From positions 2,720,437-2,784,436 of the forward strand of contig NC_079221.1 of NCBI RefSeq assembly GCF_029633865.1: a stretch of DNA of 64,000 nucleotides. The letters are read 5' to 3'. Each line of letters starts with the position of its first letter. Positions within the stretch are counted from its first letter, which is position 1. Positions 41,478-53,920 of this stretch are shown piece after piece. The translations under genes and the position numbers were made by a program. Source of the stretch: Lampris incognitus. Its lineage: Eukaryota > Chordata > Actinopteri > Lampriformes > Lampridae. Below the pieces are notes generated by a model that saw nothing but the letters and a program-made list of their open reading frames with translations, made no database searches and was not told the origin of the DNA.

Positions 41478-41580
41478 CTCTGTCCATCCATTCATTATCC
41501 AAGCCGCTTATCCCGGTCGGGGTCACGGGATGCTGGAGCCTATCCCAACAGTCATTGGGCGGCAGGCTGGGAGACAGAAC
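41478..41580 (-). mobile_element. Family-C SINE tail fragment
   Basis: CCATTCATTATCCAAGCCGC, then GGATGCTGGAGCCTATCCCA and GTCATTGGGCGGCAG, are the reverse of the family-C 3' part, as in the copy at 56380. It is only about 100 bp long. Confidence 0.8.
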
Positions 41581-41599
41581 ATCTCTGTATCTTTCCCAT

Positions 41600-44500
41600 T
41601 TGATCAAAATACATTTTTTGCTATCTAAACAAGAAAAGGTGAGGAATACTACTTGAATGTTGGATCTTGAAAAACAGCAACATGTCAAGTATGTCTGCAG
41701 CAAAAGGGGTTTTCTCAAAATGTGTTGAAAGTGATACAGGCAATGTGAAATGTTTTATTGTGTGTGAAAAGTCGAGGTATTTCTCTGATGATCAGTTCTA
41801 ACCTTGAAATGCCATCAACCCTTTGTAAAATTTCAATTTCAGTTTGAATCCATAAGTGGAAACTAGTACAGCGCAGAGGGTTTGGCCACCGGGAAGCAAA
41901 AATATTCTTAAATATTTGTTTTTTTTCTTTCTGTCTTTTCCTATCCCGAGTCCCCTTTCATACCTTTAGAGCAAAAATATCCCACATCCGACATCCCACA
42001 TGGCTGTGTAATTGCTGTCTATGTGAGCGTAAACAAATTAGAGACAACATTGTTTAAAGCAGAAAATAGCCAGTAGGCGCTGCGTTCCAACCAGTCCCAG
42101 GATCCATCTTTCTCCAGGCCATACGTGCCGTGCATTGGCATCAGAAAAACAAAGCATATGTTGATTGTTAGCTAGGGTGTACATAGCATGTCTTGTTCAC
42201 TCAAGGTCTCCCTTGTAGCCGCAAACTCCCAACTTTGTTTCTCTAGGCTATCTGTCAGACTTCATTTAGCATTCGAGGATATGTGGATTCCCATGTACTG
42301 CAAAAAGGCAACATATTTCTGCAGGAAAATGGCTGCTATCTGAGCAGTGATCTGTCAACCTTACTCATTTAGCAGAACTAAGTGGGAGTGGGGGCATTGT
42401 GCTTGGGCTATTTATATTTGTTTAGTTTAATATCATTTTATTTATTTATTTATTTATGCTTTTTTTTAGTGGCAAAATATGAAAACAAAAATAATAGCCT
42501 ATGAACCGAATTTAATGGAATTATTTTCCTTATAGTAATTATGCAGGGGACAAGGAAATTTGAATGAAAACATTAGTCTTTATACTGATGCTTATACTTT
42601 CCTCAAGCTGTCATTTCCTCCCCCATTTCCCATATGCAACTAGGAACATTATGGCAATGACATTTTTTATCCTGACCTTCTTCACGGGGGATAGGACTTG
42701 GACTGCTTGGGTTCATCTCCCCAGGATTTTTCAAGCCATCATGGTCAGATAGTTTCAATGTGTAGACATTGTTTTACGCTTAGAAAATCTGGTCTTGACA
42801 AATACACCATTTAGTAAGAAATGACAAAATGTGTTATCAGGTTGCACACACACAGAGTATGTGGCACAATTAAATTCCCATGGAAATCCGATGACCTCAA
42901 ATATTCTAAGGTGGCAGCGATTATTCTGTAGCGGTGTATGTGAAAAATGCTTGGCAGTAAAAAATAACATGCCTGATCATTTTTAAAGTGCTGCACTCAA
43001 CTTAAAGTCTTGAGTGTTAATCCTTCTTTCCTTCTGAGCCCTCCTCCTTTTTGCCAGAGGAGTAATTGACAGAAGCATCTGGGATAATAACTTCATCTCC
43101 CGCTGTACCTGCAACAATTTAATTGGACAAGTCAGCCCAGCCAAGCATCTCTGGCTCTATGACTGGGAGACATGAAATTCATTGTCATTATTGTCCCTGT
43201 CATTTTGCAGCATTTTGTCCAGCTGCAGAGTTCCTCTCACTCCACTGAGTTTGGTACCTCCGGGAGGCTGGAACGACTGGTGGTGGTGGTAGCACAGTGG
43301 AGGGGGGGGGCTGTCCTCCAGGGAACTCTGATGCTCATTTAGCTTTGTTCCGTCATCCGGCCAGTTTGGCTTTTAATTGCTGATGATAATTATCATCATC
43401 GTCATCATTATTGTTATCTTCGTTGGAGTGTCAGGTTATTATAGCCTTACTATGCTACTCATTCATAAATTTTGGTCCCTCGATCTGACTAATCCTTGAA
43501 TTCCTGACATTTAACATAGTGATAATGCTCCTGTGGTGTGCCCAGTGCCAATATGTGGTGGGTTCACATCGGGGAGCTGTGAATCACAGGGTCAAAGGTC
43601 AGCAGAAGGCTCGGCAATCACCAAGGATCAGACACCTACTGCCTGCTGGCGACTAGACCCTCTCTAGCCTGATCATTTAGTATGAAGGCGTATTTGCAAT
43701 GGGGATGTGTGAGTGTAGATGTGTGTGCCTGCATGTGTCCACAGCAACGACGGCATAAGTTTGCCAACCACACACTATAATAGTCACATTCACCCTACAG
43801 AGATGAAGAAGTAGATTCCGTGGTCTCCCTAATACATCATGGCAGGGTGCATACTCTTGTATGTAATTCATTCTAAAATGTGGCCTTTAAATCTGTTGTT
43901 TTCTTGCTTCCCCCCCCCCCCTTTTTATGGTTTTGTTTTCGGCTTATTTATTTATTTTCTGCGGTAGAGGAATGGCTTCCAGCATGCTGTAGCATTAAGC
44001 AGAGCCCACCAGCTAGCTAGCCTCAAGTCGCTCAAACGTAAAATAAATCAGGGCATGTAAGACCCTGCTCATTCCTGCAAAGTAGCAACATTCTGCCCAG
44101 CCAACAGAAGAGACTTGAACTTCCCTGGCAATAACAAATAGAAAGAAAGTCACATGAGACACCAACATTAAAAGTGATTAATCATCTCTATTCTCTCTTT
44201 ACTTTGAACCAAGGGATTGTCCAGCAATAAATCTTCAAAGATGTACATAAGAATCACTTCCTAATGAAACTGGGCTTTGTTCATTTGTCACCTTTTAGAC
44301 CCTTTCATTTAAATTACAAAACTTGTGACCTTGTGACTCTGAATATAGATCTCTGGTATTTTAAAGCTGAAGAGGGATTAATCCATAAATCTTGAAACTA
44401 GATTCCTCTGTTCATTAAAAGGATTCTGTCGAGAGATCTTCAGTTTTACAAGCAGATCAGCCTCTGTCGCGGGTCCTCTCCCTTTACATCGATGTATTGA

Positions 44501-45140
44501 AAAACATGACCATAAGGATTGGAAAAAGGATTCCTTTCTTTCACTGGCATGTTTTTTTCCCCCAGTACATACGTCCCTTCTAGAAAGCAGTTTGCCTTTG
44601 ATTCATCCTTGCTTACTTTTTATCTCCTTTTGACTCTAACCTCATGTAGCACCGATGTGTGAAACTGTTACCCTAAAACCGAACTGTGTGGTGAACACAG
44701 AAGCTAACATGTGAGCACAGCATCGATAATGTTTGACAGTAGAAAAGTACATGTGCTCTCCCCCTGAAGGCCGGGGAACACACTCCTGCATTTGCATCGT
44801 GTGTGTGTGTGTGTGTGTTTGTGTGTGTGGACAGTAATAAGCTAACGCCATGATCGCCCACCCCACCCACCACCACCTTCCCTTCATCCGTGCACCCCCC
44901 CCCCCTAGTGAAAGAGAGGAGAAGGGGGGTGGGCAGAGGAGAGGAGGGGCTGGGCCTCACACTCAGGCCAAAGGGCCGCTATGGCTTTAAGTGTGCTCCT
45001 TGTGTGGCCGAAGCAGCCATCCCGCTGATGCAAAGTGACAGGGACAGATGTGACATATCGGTTCCGACACACTTCCATACCACCAGTCACAGGCTTGGGG
45101 TGACTCACATCCCCCTGCCCTGGTCCTGTCCCCCCCACCC
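41600..45140 (+). other. gpd2 intron between blocks E and F
   Basis: 3.5 kb without coding blocks or large repeats. A C-run lies near 43910-43921, a (CA)n/(TG)n run at 44801-44829, and a C-run at 44897. Segments such as 43060-43240 look like unique DNA. Confidence 0.5.
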
Positions 45141-45151
45141 CCCTGCTTCAG

Positions 45152-45316
45152 GACAACACAACGATGCTCGAATGAACCTCGCCATCGCCCTCACTGCTGC
45201 CAGGTATGGGGCTGCCATAGCCAATTACACTGAAGTGGTGCACCTACTGAAGAGGGCAGACCCGCAGACGGGGAAGGAGAGGGTCTGTGGAGCACGCTGC
45301 AGGGACGTGATCACAG
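45152..45316 (+). pseudogene. gpd2: gpd2 block F, intact
   Basis: With the preceding G it encodes GQHNDARMNLAIALTAARYG, then AAIANYTEVVHLLKRADPQT and GKERVCGARCRDVITG. Acceptor TTCAG and donor ACAG|GTAAAT are fine. No lesion. Confidence 0.93.
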
Positions 45317-46360
45317 GTAAATGCAACAAAAGCCACTTCCTTCCTTCTGTTCTCCACAGCGCCAACCCCCAACACTCCCCCCACATCCCTCCAGTTCCCC
45401 ATCCCACCCCACTCTTGCCAGCCCTCACAACAGGGGCCCTCCCTGCTCCTCTTAATCAGTGCTATTTTGCACATAGTCATAGCACATCTAGTGCGGGGGG
45501 CTTTTAATATTTTATAAGCGTTTTATGGTGAAGAGAGCTGCTTCAAATCCGGTAGGAAGGGACATAAGACAGAATTAGCGCACTCCAAATGGCCTTACTT
45601 ACCTTTTAAATGTCATGCATTGGGATGGCTTTGGAGGAATAAAGCAGTTAGAAGTAAAAGATGGTATTCTGAAACATTTCATGAATAACCAAGGTTTGAG
45701 GATCACAACACATGACTGCCCCCTCATGTTTTTTTTTCTCCTAAAGAAAGAAGTGTGCTTTCAGTGGAGACGTCTCCCTTTCCATCACATGGGTGGGAAG
45801 CCCAATATGGACAAGGCCTACACTGTCAAGATAATAGAGATTGTTTCATTGAGACTTTTTTCGTATTTTCTTTTTTTCTCCATGCTCAAAGAAAGGAAGA
45901 CCCTCAAGTTTATGATGGGAATTCAGATAAACACGTTATTTCGTTCATTCTTGCGCCGCCGCTGCGTCAACGGAAACACAAGTCAAAAAAGAATTGTAGT
46001 CCGCCATTCACCTCATTGTCAAATCAGATCATTCATTACCCTCGTGCTGCCTTTTTGGATATGCCTTCCCATTATGTAGTTCGTCAACATCAAGCATCAC
46101 ATTAACAAACATTTTCCCTCCACGCTTTCAAAAGACTCCCTCAGTCACTGCCTCCTGGGCTACTCCCTGACACAAAGAGGCGAGAGGGAAATTAGGTATG
46201 TCTGTTTCCTATTAATTACAATCCTGGGAAGTCTCCCATGGACACACTCGAGCCACTCTATTACGGAGAGAAGGGGGTGTTCGCTGATAAATTAATAATC
46301 CGGCTTGTCACCGGCTACAGATGAATAGCCCCTAGTGATTGATGCTGTTTTCTTTCATAG

Positions 46361-46505
46361 GGCAGGAATTTGATGTCAGAGCCAAATGTGTTATCAATGC
46401 CACGGGACCTTTTGCGGACGCGCTGCGGAAAATGAATGATCAGAGGAACCCCAACATCTGTCAGCCCAGCGCTGGGGTGCACATCGTCATCCCAGGCTAT
46501 TACAG
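46361..46505 (+). pseudogene. gpd2: gpd2 block G, intact
   Basis: Encodes GQEFDVRAKCVINATGPFAD, then ALRKMNDQRNPNICQPSAGV and HIVIPGYYS. The NATGPF FAD-domain signature is preserved. Acceptor TTCATAG, donor TACAG|GTAACT. Confidence 0.93.
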
Positions 46506-46824
46506 GTAACTAACGAGGGGTCCCTGCGTCTCTGTCACTGTTCCCCAGCATCACCCGCTCCTTAGCATGGCCGCCCAGATCAATTCATTAGCTAGCGCCG
46601 GAGTGGCTGGCAGAGAGAGCCCTCAGACCCAGGCAAGAGTTCTGGTCGCAACAACCGAGCACTGTCACGGTCAGCATGGAGCAGGTGCTCAGTGGTGCTG
46701 CAAGAGCCTCAGCCAAGGAATATCCAGGCACTTTCTTTGTGTTCACCTTTCTGGTGAGGTTTTAGAGAAGGTTATAGATCAGTGGTTCTCAATCCGGTCT
46801 TTGGGTACCACCCAAGGACCAGTT

Positions 46825-47297
46825 GGTTTTCTTTTTTTGGGGGGGGGGTTTCCCCCCTCTTTTTCTCGCCAATTGTATTTGGCCAATTACCCCACTCTTC
46901 TGAGCCATCCTGGTCGCTGCTCCACCCCCTCTGCTGATCCAGGGAGGGCTGCAGACTACCACACACGCCTCCTCCCATACATGTGGAGTCACCACCCGCT
47001 TCTTTTCACCTGACAGTGAGGAGTTTCACCAGGGGGACGTAGCGCGTGAGAGGATCACATTATTCCCCCCAGTTCCCCCTCCCCCTCGAACAGGCACCCC
47101 GACTGACCAGAGGAGGTGCTAATGCAGCGTCCAGGACACATACCCACATCCGGCCTCCCACCCGCAGACATGGCCACTTGTGTCTGTAGGGACGTCCAAT
47201 CAAGCCGGCGGTAACACAAGGATTCGAACTGGTGAACCCCATGTTGGTAGGCAACGGAATAGACTGCCATGCTACCTAGATGCTCTCAGGGTTTTCT
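46825..47297 (-). mobile_element. tRNA-derived SINE, family A, full length
   Basis: Body 46833-47289, reverse orientation. Minus-strand features are GGTTCACCAGTTCGAATCC (B-box region), CTCCTCTGGTCAGT, and the tail GGCCAAATACAATTGGCGAG. The probable 8-bp duplication is GGTTTTCT (46825-46832 and 47290-47297). Confidence 0.9.
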
Positions 47298-47324
47298 CTT
47301 CTTGCCCGGTAGGTAATTACATTC

Positions 47325-47583
47325 CGTGGCAGTGGCTCAGGAGGTAGAGCAAGTCATGGGTAGCTGGAGGGTTGCTGGTTTTGATCCTCAGCTCCTCCTT
47401 GCAATAATGTCGAGGTGTCCCTGAGCAAGACACCTTAACCCCTAACTACCCCCAGTGAGCTTGTTGTTACCTTGCATGGTTGACAGCGCCATCGGTGTAT
47501 GAGTGTGTGTGTGGGTGGGTAAAAATGTGAAGCATTAGTTGTAAATCGCTTTGGGAAAAAGCGCTATATAAATGCAGTCCATT
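47325..47583 (+). mobile_element. tRNA-derived SINE, family B
   Basis: Head TGGCTCAGGAGGTAGAGCAAG, B-box-like GGTTTTGATCCTCAGC, body CTGAGCAAGACACCTTAACC, and tail AAAAGCGCTATATAAATGCA. It serves as the uninterrupted reference for the split copy at 34986. Confidence 0.88.
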
Positions 47584-47599
47584 TACCGTTTACATTATT

Positions 47600-48700
47600 C
47601 ACCTGTTGTTATTGCAGCCTTCAGTCAAGCAGGTTTAATGCTGCATTCAAGTCAAATCAGAACTCGGCTATTTAAAGTTGGAAATTTCTGACACCCGATG
47701 TCAAATGTTCCCACCGTAAACTCGGGGGAAAAAAACACATGGTTGCTGTCAGATAAGTCATTATTTGATTTGCAGTAATTTTGAGCTAGCCAACAGTAAA
47801 AGTGAAGGATGAAGATTGTAGCTTTTAATTTTGGGGAACATAATAATGGGGAACATAAATGATACCAGCACATGTAACAATTTATTCCTGTCTGATCATG
47901 AACTACAAACTTTGTTCCAATTTTTCTTGCCGTGACACTACCGGTGCTCAGGTCAGATAAACTGGAGCTCTGAAATGATGCTCGAATTTCCAACTCATAG
48001 TTCCGACATGAGTTTAACAACCGTTTTTCACAAGTTGGATCTCGTTTTTTACTAGTCACAAGTTGTCTTGAACGCAGCATTAGGCATGAAACAACAGGTG
48101 AACGTAATTAACTACCTGGAAGAACTGAAAACCAGCAATGCTGGTGGTACCGAAGGACCAGATTGAAAACTGCTGTTTTTAGATGATTCTGTTGAATCAG
48201 GCCAACACGGAGCTGATGTGTATCATTCATCAAGCATTGCATCCAGATGTTTTGGAACGGTTCTTGGCACGATCAAACAGACTTTCCTGTCGCGGAGGGC
48301 TGCAAATGGACTTTCCGATTGGATTCCTCTCTGCCTCCACCAGATCAGGAATTTCTGCTCTGTTTTGATGCATTCTATTTGTGTTTGCACAGGGGAAAGT
48401 CTACTCTTAAGACCCAACAACACCTCCACCCTCCACACCACCCCTCTGCTTTTCCTGTGTTAAATTGAGTCAGTGCCATGTGCATGTGTTTTAAACAGGA
48501 CAATATGTGCACTCTGGGCTGAGGCGAGGGAAGCAGTGGCTGGAATTGAAACCAGCAGAATTAATCTCCTGGTAACAGCGTTGACAGGAGCCTGATTATG
48601 GGGTGTCCCCTCCACCAGCCGGCCGGCTCGTGCCCTCCATCCCCCCTCCAGCAGACCAAAGGTTAATGCAGTCTTCTTGTTTGTTCCCCTCCATGCCCCT
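47600..48700 (+). other. gpd2 intron between blocks G and H
   Basis: No exon, RNA gene or clear repeat recognised. A short-period CA/TA run begins at about 48710 just before block H. Confidence 0.5.
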
Positions 48701-48760
48701 GTGCCCTCCTACACACACACACGCACAAACACACATATATGTATATGTACACACCACTAC

Positions 48761-48956
48761 CCCTGACAACATGGGGCTACTGGACCCTGCCACCAGCGAT
48801 GGGCGCATCATCTTCTTCCTTCCCTGGGAGGAGAGGATGACCGTTACCAGGGTGACAGACAAACCCACAGAGATATTGCAACACCCCATCCCTGTGGAGG
48901 AGGACATCAACTTCATCCTGACTGAGGTCCGCAACCACTCAGTCCTGGCGTAGAAG
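48761..48956 (+). pseudogene. gpd2: gpd2 block H, lost acceptor and frameshift
   Basis: Encodes PDNMGLLDPATSDGRIIFFL then PWEERMTVTRVTDKPTEILQ and HPIPVEEDINFILTEVRN. The acceptor position reads CACTAC instead of AG, and a CA/TA microsatellite replaces the polypyrimidine tract. The segment WEERMTVTRVT has one residue more than the family and has lost the AGTT motif. A one-base deletion near 48935-48941 turns the family NYLSPDVE segment into NHSVLA followed by TAG (48951-48953). Donor GAAG|GTGACT at 48957. Confidence 0.9.
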
Positions 48957-48999
48957 GTGACTGTCATCTCGAAACACACACACACATATGCAGGCACAT

Positions 49000-50625
49000 T
49001 GTGAGCTGAACCCAAGAGAACTTTGCTTGTATGTTTGATTTTTGTCCAGTGCTTTTATAGGCAGTCAGGATGACTCAGATCTGGTTGCGGATGATGTTGA
49101 GATGAACAAGCATTCACCTTTTCTCTCTAACTTATATGTGAAGCACAATTGCACGTCTGGAGTCGCTCCCATGTAGGAGTATGGCGGGTGGGGAAAGGCT
49201 GTGACGCTTGAGGTATAACTAACGCAACAATGTCAACGCAACATTTCCCATGAGGGGGAGACAAAAAAAATGACTCATCACTGCGTGCTTACACTTAGGG
49301 CACTATAGCCTGGACATTTCAATCCGACCTAATTCATAACAGCCATTTATGATAATAAATACACGTCCAGCAAACCCCCCCCCCCCACCGACCCAACACA
49401 CACACACACATATACACAAGCACACAAATAACCACACAAGCACACGCACCACCACCACCTCTGATTTACAAATAGCTGATGGAGCAAGCAGCTGACAGAA
49501 ATAAATGAGCTAATCTGATGGCTGTGTAGGACTTCCACCAGATATTAATTCATCAGGAGGCCACAGAGTGCAGACAGATACAAATTCCTGCTTTAATTAT
49601 GTATGGAAGCCACTGTGGAAACGGGAGACGCCACCGTTGCCAGCGCTATTTCTCACAGCAACTTTATGAACCCCTCTGATTCCATCGTTATTTTGTTTTC
49701 CTTTTAGATATAATACATGTCCCTCCCACTCTTTTCCCTGAACACTCGAGACAAAATAGACCCCCCCCCCCTTTTATACCACTGCCTTCACATGAGACAT
49801 TGGATAATGAACAAGTAGAAAAATAACCTTTACCACATTAAATTATATTGTTTTCGATTTGCAATCTTTATGAGGCCTTCCTGGAGCCCCTCTGATGTAT
49901 TTCCTTCCCGTTTGGAGCCTCGACTGGCCCTCGCCGACTGGCAGGCTTATCAAAACCCAGGGAGGCTTTATTGAATGAGTGACCAGTGGGTATCTAAACA
50001 GAATGCAGGGCTATTGATTTTGGAGAAGTGGTCTAATTGTTTCTAGTAGACAAGGGCTTGTCCCGATTATTTGATTGATTAGCTTGATACCAGTCGGCCT
50101 CCTCTTCCTCCTCCCCTGGCCAGTTAATAGCACTGTAATCCCAATACACCCCCTTATTTCTAATCCATCATCATTATCATGGCTGTACTCAGCACAAGAT
50201 TAGTCCATAAGGGTTTTTTTTCCCCCTGCATTCCTCAATATTGGCTCTGCCTTCTGTATGCTAAACTGAAAAAAGAGGGGAAAAGTACAGCAGATATAGT
50301 CCATCTCAACTCTACTTTAAAGTACACTGGAGAGATGGTAAGAGATAAATGCAGAGAGGGCAACAGAGAGAGAGAACTGCATGACAGAGACGGAGAGTGA
50401 TAGATGGCCAGAGACAGAGATAAGTGAAAGAACAAGAGGGGGGAGAGAAAAAGAGAGAGGGAGTGAGAGAGTGTCACAGTGGTTCACCAGCTCAGACCTC
50501 AGACTAGTATCCGGCTTCAGGCAGCGTGGCCACGGACGGCAGGGTGACATGTGGCGTATGTCTGGGCGAGACCCTGGTAAAGTCCTGTGGTCACAAGCCT
50601 GAGAAAATAAAGGAGGAAGAGGAAG

Positions 50626-50682
<57 letters not shown>

Positions 50683-52120
50683 CGTGTTTGCAGGGCGGGG
50701 GGTGGGTAGTAGAAGTGTGAAGTGATAGAGCAAGAAAGAAGCCATGACTGGCAGACTCCGCTGTAGTCTCCGTCCTTGCCTGTGGTTGCGCCCGGACCGC
50801 AGTCTTCACTCAGTTGTCTGAGGAGGTGGGAGGAGGGTGAAGGGGGGAGTAGAAGGGCCATACCAGGGGGGGGTTTGTCACATTGCATGGCTGTGACACC
50901 TCAAAAGACCTACTGGCCCCTGGAGTGGACAGCCAGTGCCTCCCTCCCCTTCAGTCTCTCCCCTGAGGGTGTGGGTTCTCCATGGCTTCTCACAGTCACA
51001 CCAGCCTTCACAGTGACACACACACACACACACACGCACACACACAACCAGCTCCAGATCCCTACTCCACTGTACTTAACACTAGTCTGCCCCACTGACT
51101 GGACTGGTCTGTTTGAAGACTGGGCTCTTTTTGTTCCACTGCTGCAATCTGACTTGGACTCCCTCTGTCTCTGTGGTGGAATCTTTCCACACCACACAAC
51201 AGTCCCATTCCCCAAACATGAGTCAGCCCAACAAAGGAGGCATCAGTGTAGCTCACTCTCTATGGAATAAAAGAATTCAAAACATTTTATTCCTTGAACA
51301 TTTTCTGTCTTAGAATTCATTCTAGTGTCAGTGTATATCCCCGAGTCACTCAGAGAACGTCTATGGTTAGTGCACATCTTAATTCCAATCAAAATGTATT
51401 CGTATGACCTGACTGCAAGCTTTAAAAACTCTTACTGCAAAAAAATGGCTATTCGGATAATCAGTAAACGGGTCAGAAGGAGGGTTAGTTGAACCAATAC
51501 AAGCTATCAAAGTTTGCAGCCATCAAAATAATCAATTGGACTGTTGAGTCAATTATGCCAGGTCTTCCAAGGTTAATGCACCTCAAGAGACATGTTTATC
51601 ATGCAAAGGTTTCATTTTGTACTGCTACAAATGGGCATTGTCTTCATCTGCGTGCTGTTTATGGCCCATGTGAGGCCTGCTGCTCCACAGCTACTCCACT
51701 GTCATAAATGTTTAAAAAATGCCCTTTCATAACGAGTTTGTCATTGTTTTATTCAGAAATATCAACCAGCCCATTATGGTGGCAGGTATTTTTTCAATCG
51801 ATACACAACAGCATATTAATATTTAATTCTTTATATGTCATTGCGATATAAAAATAGTGGATTGTTGAGGAGCAGCAGCTGGAGCTCGTTTATTTTCCTG
51901 CTGTGGCGGTGAACTGGAGAGAGGAGCGATGGAGACTTCTCATTATAAGGACTGTGTGCAGATATGCAATAATTCCAGCTTGCATGCATGTGTGTGCATG
52001 TGTGTTTTTGTGTATGTTGGAGCACCTGTCTACACACCATGTGTGTTCACACATAGGTGGCCACAGATTTGTATTTGCATCTGCTAACACACTCGTTTGT
52101 CCATGTTGTCTCTCTCTCCT
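49000..52120 (+). other. gpd2 intron between blocks H and I
   Basis: 3.1 kb. It holds C-runs at 49377-49386 and 49761-49770, a GAGA-rich stretch at 50360-50470, a (TG)n run at 50629-50678, and a (CA)n run at 51017-51050. No coding block or transposon is recognised. Confidence 0.5.
50629..50678. repeat. (TG)n microsatellite
   Basis: About 25 TG units in a gpd2 intron. Confidence 0.93.
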
Positions 52121-52124
52121 CCAG

Positions 52125-52254
52125 TGCGAAGAGGAGATGGCGGTCTGGAGTGGCGTCCGTCCTCTGGTCACAGACCCTAACTCCAAGGACACACGGTCTA
52201 TTTGCAGAAAGCACATTGTCAACATTAGTGACAGTGGATTAGTTGCCGTCGCTG
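52125..52254 (+). pseudogene. gpd2: gpd2 block I, five-base deletion
   Basis: After acceptor CTCCAG the block reads RRGD, then loses five bases at 52139/52140 relative to the family RRGDVLAAWSG. The shifted frame gives AVWSGVRPLVTDPNSKDTRS then ICRKHIVNISDSGLVAVAG. Donor GCTG|GTTCGT. Confidence 0.9.
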
Positions 52255-52757
52255 GTTCGTATTGCATTTCTCACACACAAGGACTAAAAATCTTTTATTT
52301 GATAATTTTTTTTTTGGAAATTGCTTAAAACAAGGTGTATTGAACGAGGTTGCACAAGGCAGTTACAAATCATGCAACAAAATTGTGTTGATGTTCAGGT
52401 TTTGCCCCTGATGCAATTTAGACTTATTAGCTGTGCCAGGTTATGTGACAGGGTTCCATGTAATGATGAACTAAAAAAAAATGTCTGCAGCTTGATACCC
52501 AGAATTCAATGTCTATTATTGATAATATTCCAGAAGCAGTATCACATGCACACCAAATTTCTAGAATATAAACAATCCTCCTTTAGATTTAAAAGGTTTA
52601 ATTTGCTTTTGTGTGTTTTGATACATTACCAACACAATCAAGTGATTGTCATTTGTCAAATTTCAGCGATCACAAAACACACCATGTGATAAACGTCTGC
52701 ATATCCTGTCATTCAGGTAAAATGTCCTAAAGCCCCTTTAAGATGGTCATTAGACGA

Positions 52758-52759
<2 letters not shown>

Positions 52760-52824
<65 letters not shown>
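52760..52824. repeat. (TG)n microsatellite
   Basis: About 32 TG units in the gpd2 intron between blocks I and J. Confidence 0.95.
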
Positions 52825-52827
<3 letters not shown>

Positions 52828-53270
52828 ACATGTTCTCCTGTAGCGTTCAAGCGCTAATAAACACAATGAACATTTTAAACAATGAAATGTTATTAAAACT
52901 TTCTGCATAAATTTTGGAAACAGCTTTTCATTGTATAGTCTTTCCTTTGTGCACATGCCTTTTACCCATCATGAAAGGTGGGCCAGAAACATAATTATGT
53001 GGCACATGATGGTAATTGGATCCAAATCCAAAAGTTTGGTGCAATTCAACAGTTGCCATTCTTTCCTTTTAACTTCCTGGTGGGATGTTTTGCAGTTTAT
53101 AAGTGAAACCAACCTCACTGATTTGTGATCTGTAAGGTTCGTTTGCCTGCCAAGCTCAGTTGTTTTAGGCTTTTAGAGAGGTCAACTATGATGTTAACTG
53201 TGATGTTATTTCAGAGGGGTTGTTACACATTTCACAATTTAATAACTGTGTCACATCAAAATAACCTCAA

Positions 53271-53700
53271 CGAGCGGGTGGTGTGGTGGTCTATTCCGTT
53301 GCCTACCAACACGGGATCACCAGTTTGAATCCCTGTGTTACCTGCAGCTTGGGCAGGCGTCCCTACAGACATAATTGGCCATGTCTGCGGGTGGGAAGCC
53401 GGATGTGGGTATGTGTCCTGGTCGCTGCACTAGCTCCTCCTCTGGTCGGTCTGGGCACCTGTTGGGGGGGGGGGGGACTGGAGGAACAGCATGATCCTCC
53501 CACACGCTACGTCCCCCTGGTGAAACTCCTCACTGTTGAAAAGAAGCGGCTGGTGACTCCACATGTATCAGAGGAGGCATGTGGTAGTCTGCAGCCCTCC
53601 CTGGATCGGCAGAGAGGGTGGAGCAGGGACCGGGAGGCCTCAGAAGCGTGGAGTAATTGGCTGTGTAAAATTGGGGAGAATCCAAAAAACAAAAAAAAAC
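53271..53700 (+). mobile_element. tRNA-derived SINE, family A, full length
   Basis: Head GAGCGGGTGGTGTGGTGGTC (degenerate A-box), B-box-like CCAGTTTGAATCCC, the central segments typical of the family including GCTGGTGACTCCACATGTAT, and an A-rich end. No clear TSD, and more diverged than the copies at 36 and 40 kb. Confidence 0.88.
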
Positions 53701-53920
53701 TTCAAGAGCTGTCATCAAATGGCATGTGTTTTAAACATACCATAAATTCTAGGTGTTGAGCCATAAAAACAAATCAATGCAGCTCCAATCAACAGGAAGG
53801 ATAGTCTGCAAAACGAATGCAGGAATGATCTGCCCATTAGCCAAGCTCCCACTAACTGTAACATGTTCTGCAATTATGAATGACGCCTTCTTTCTTTACA
53901 GATGTTGTACTCATATGGTT

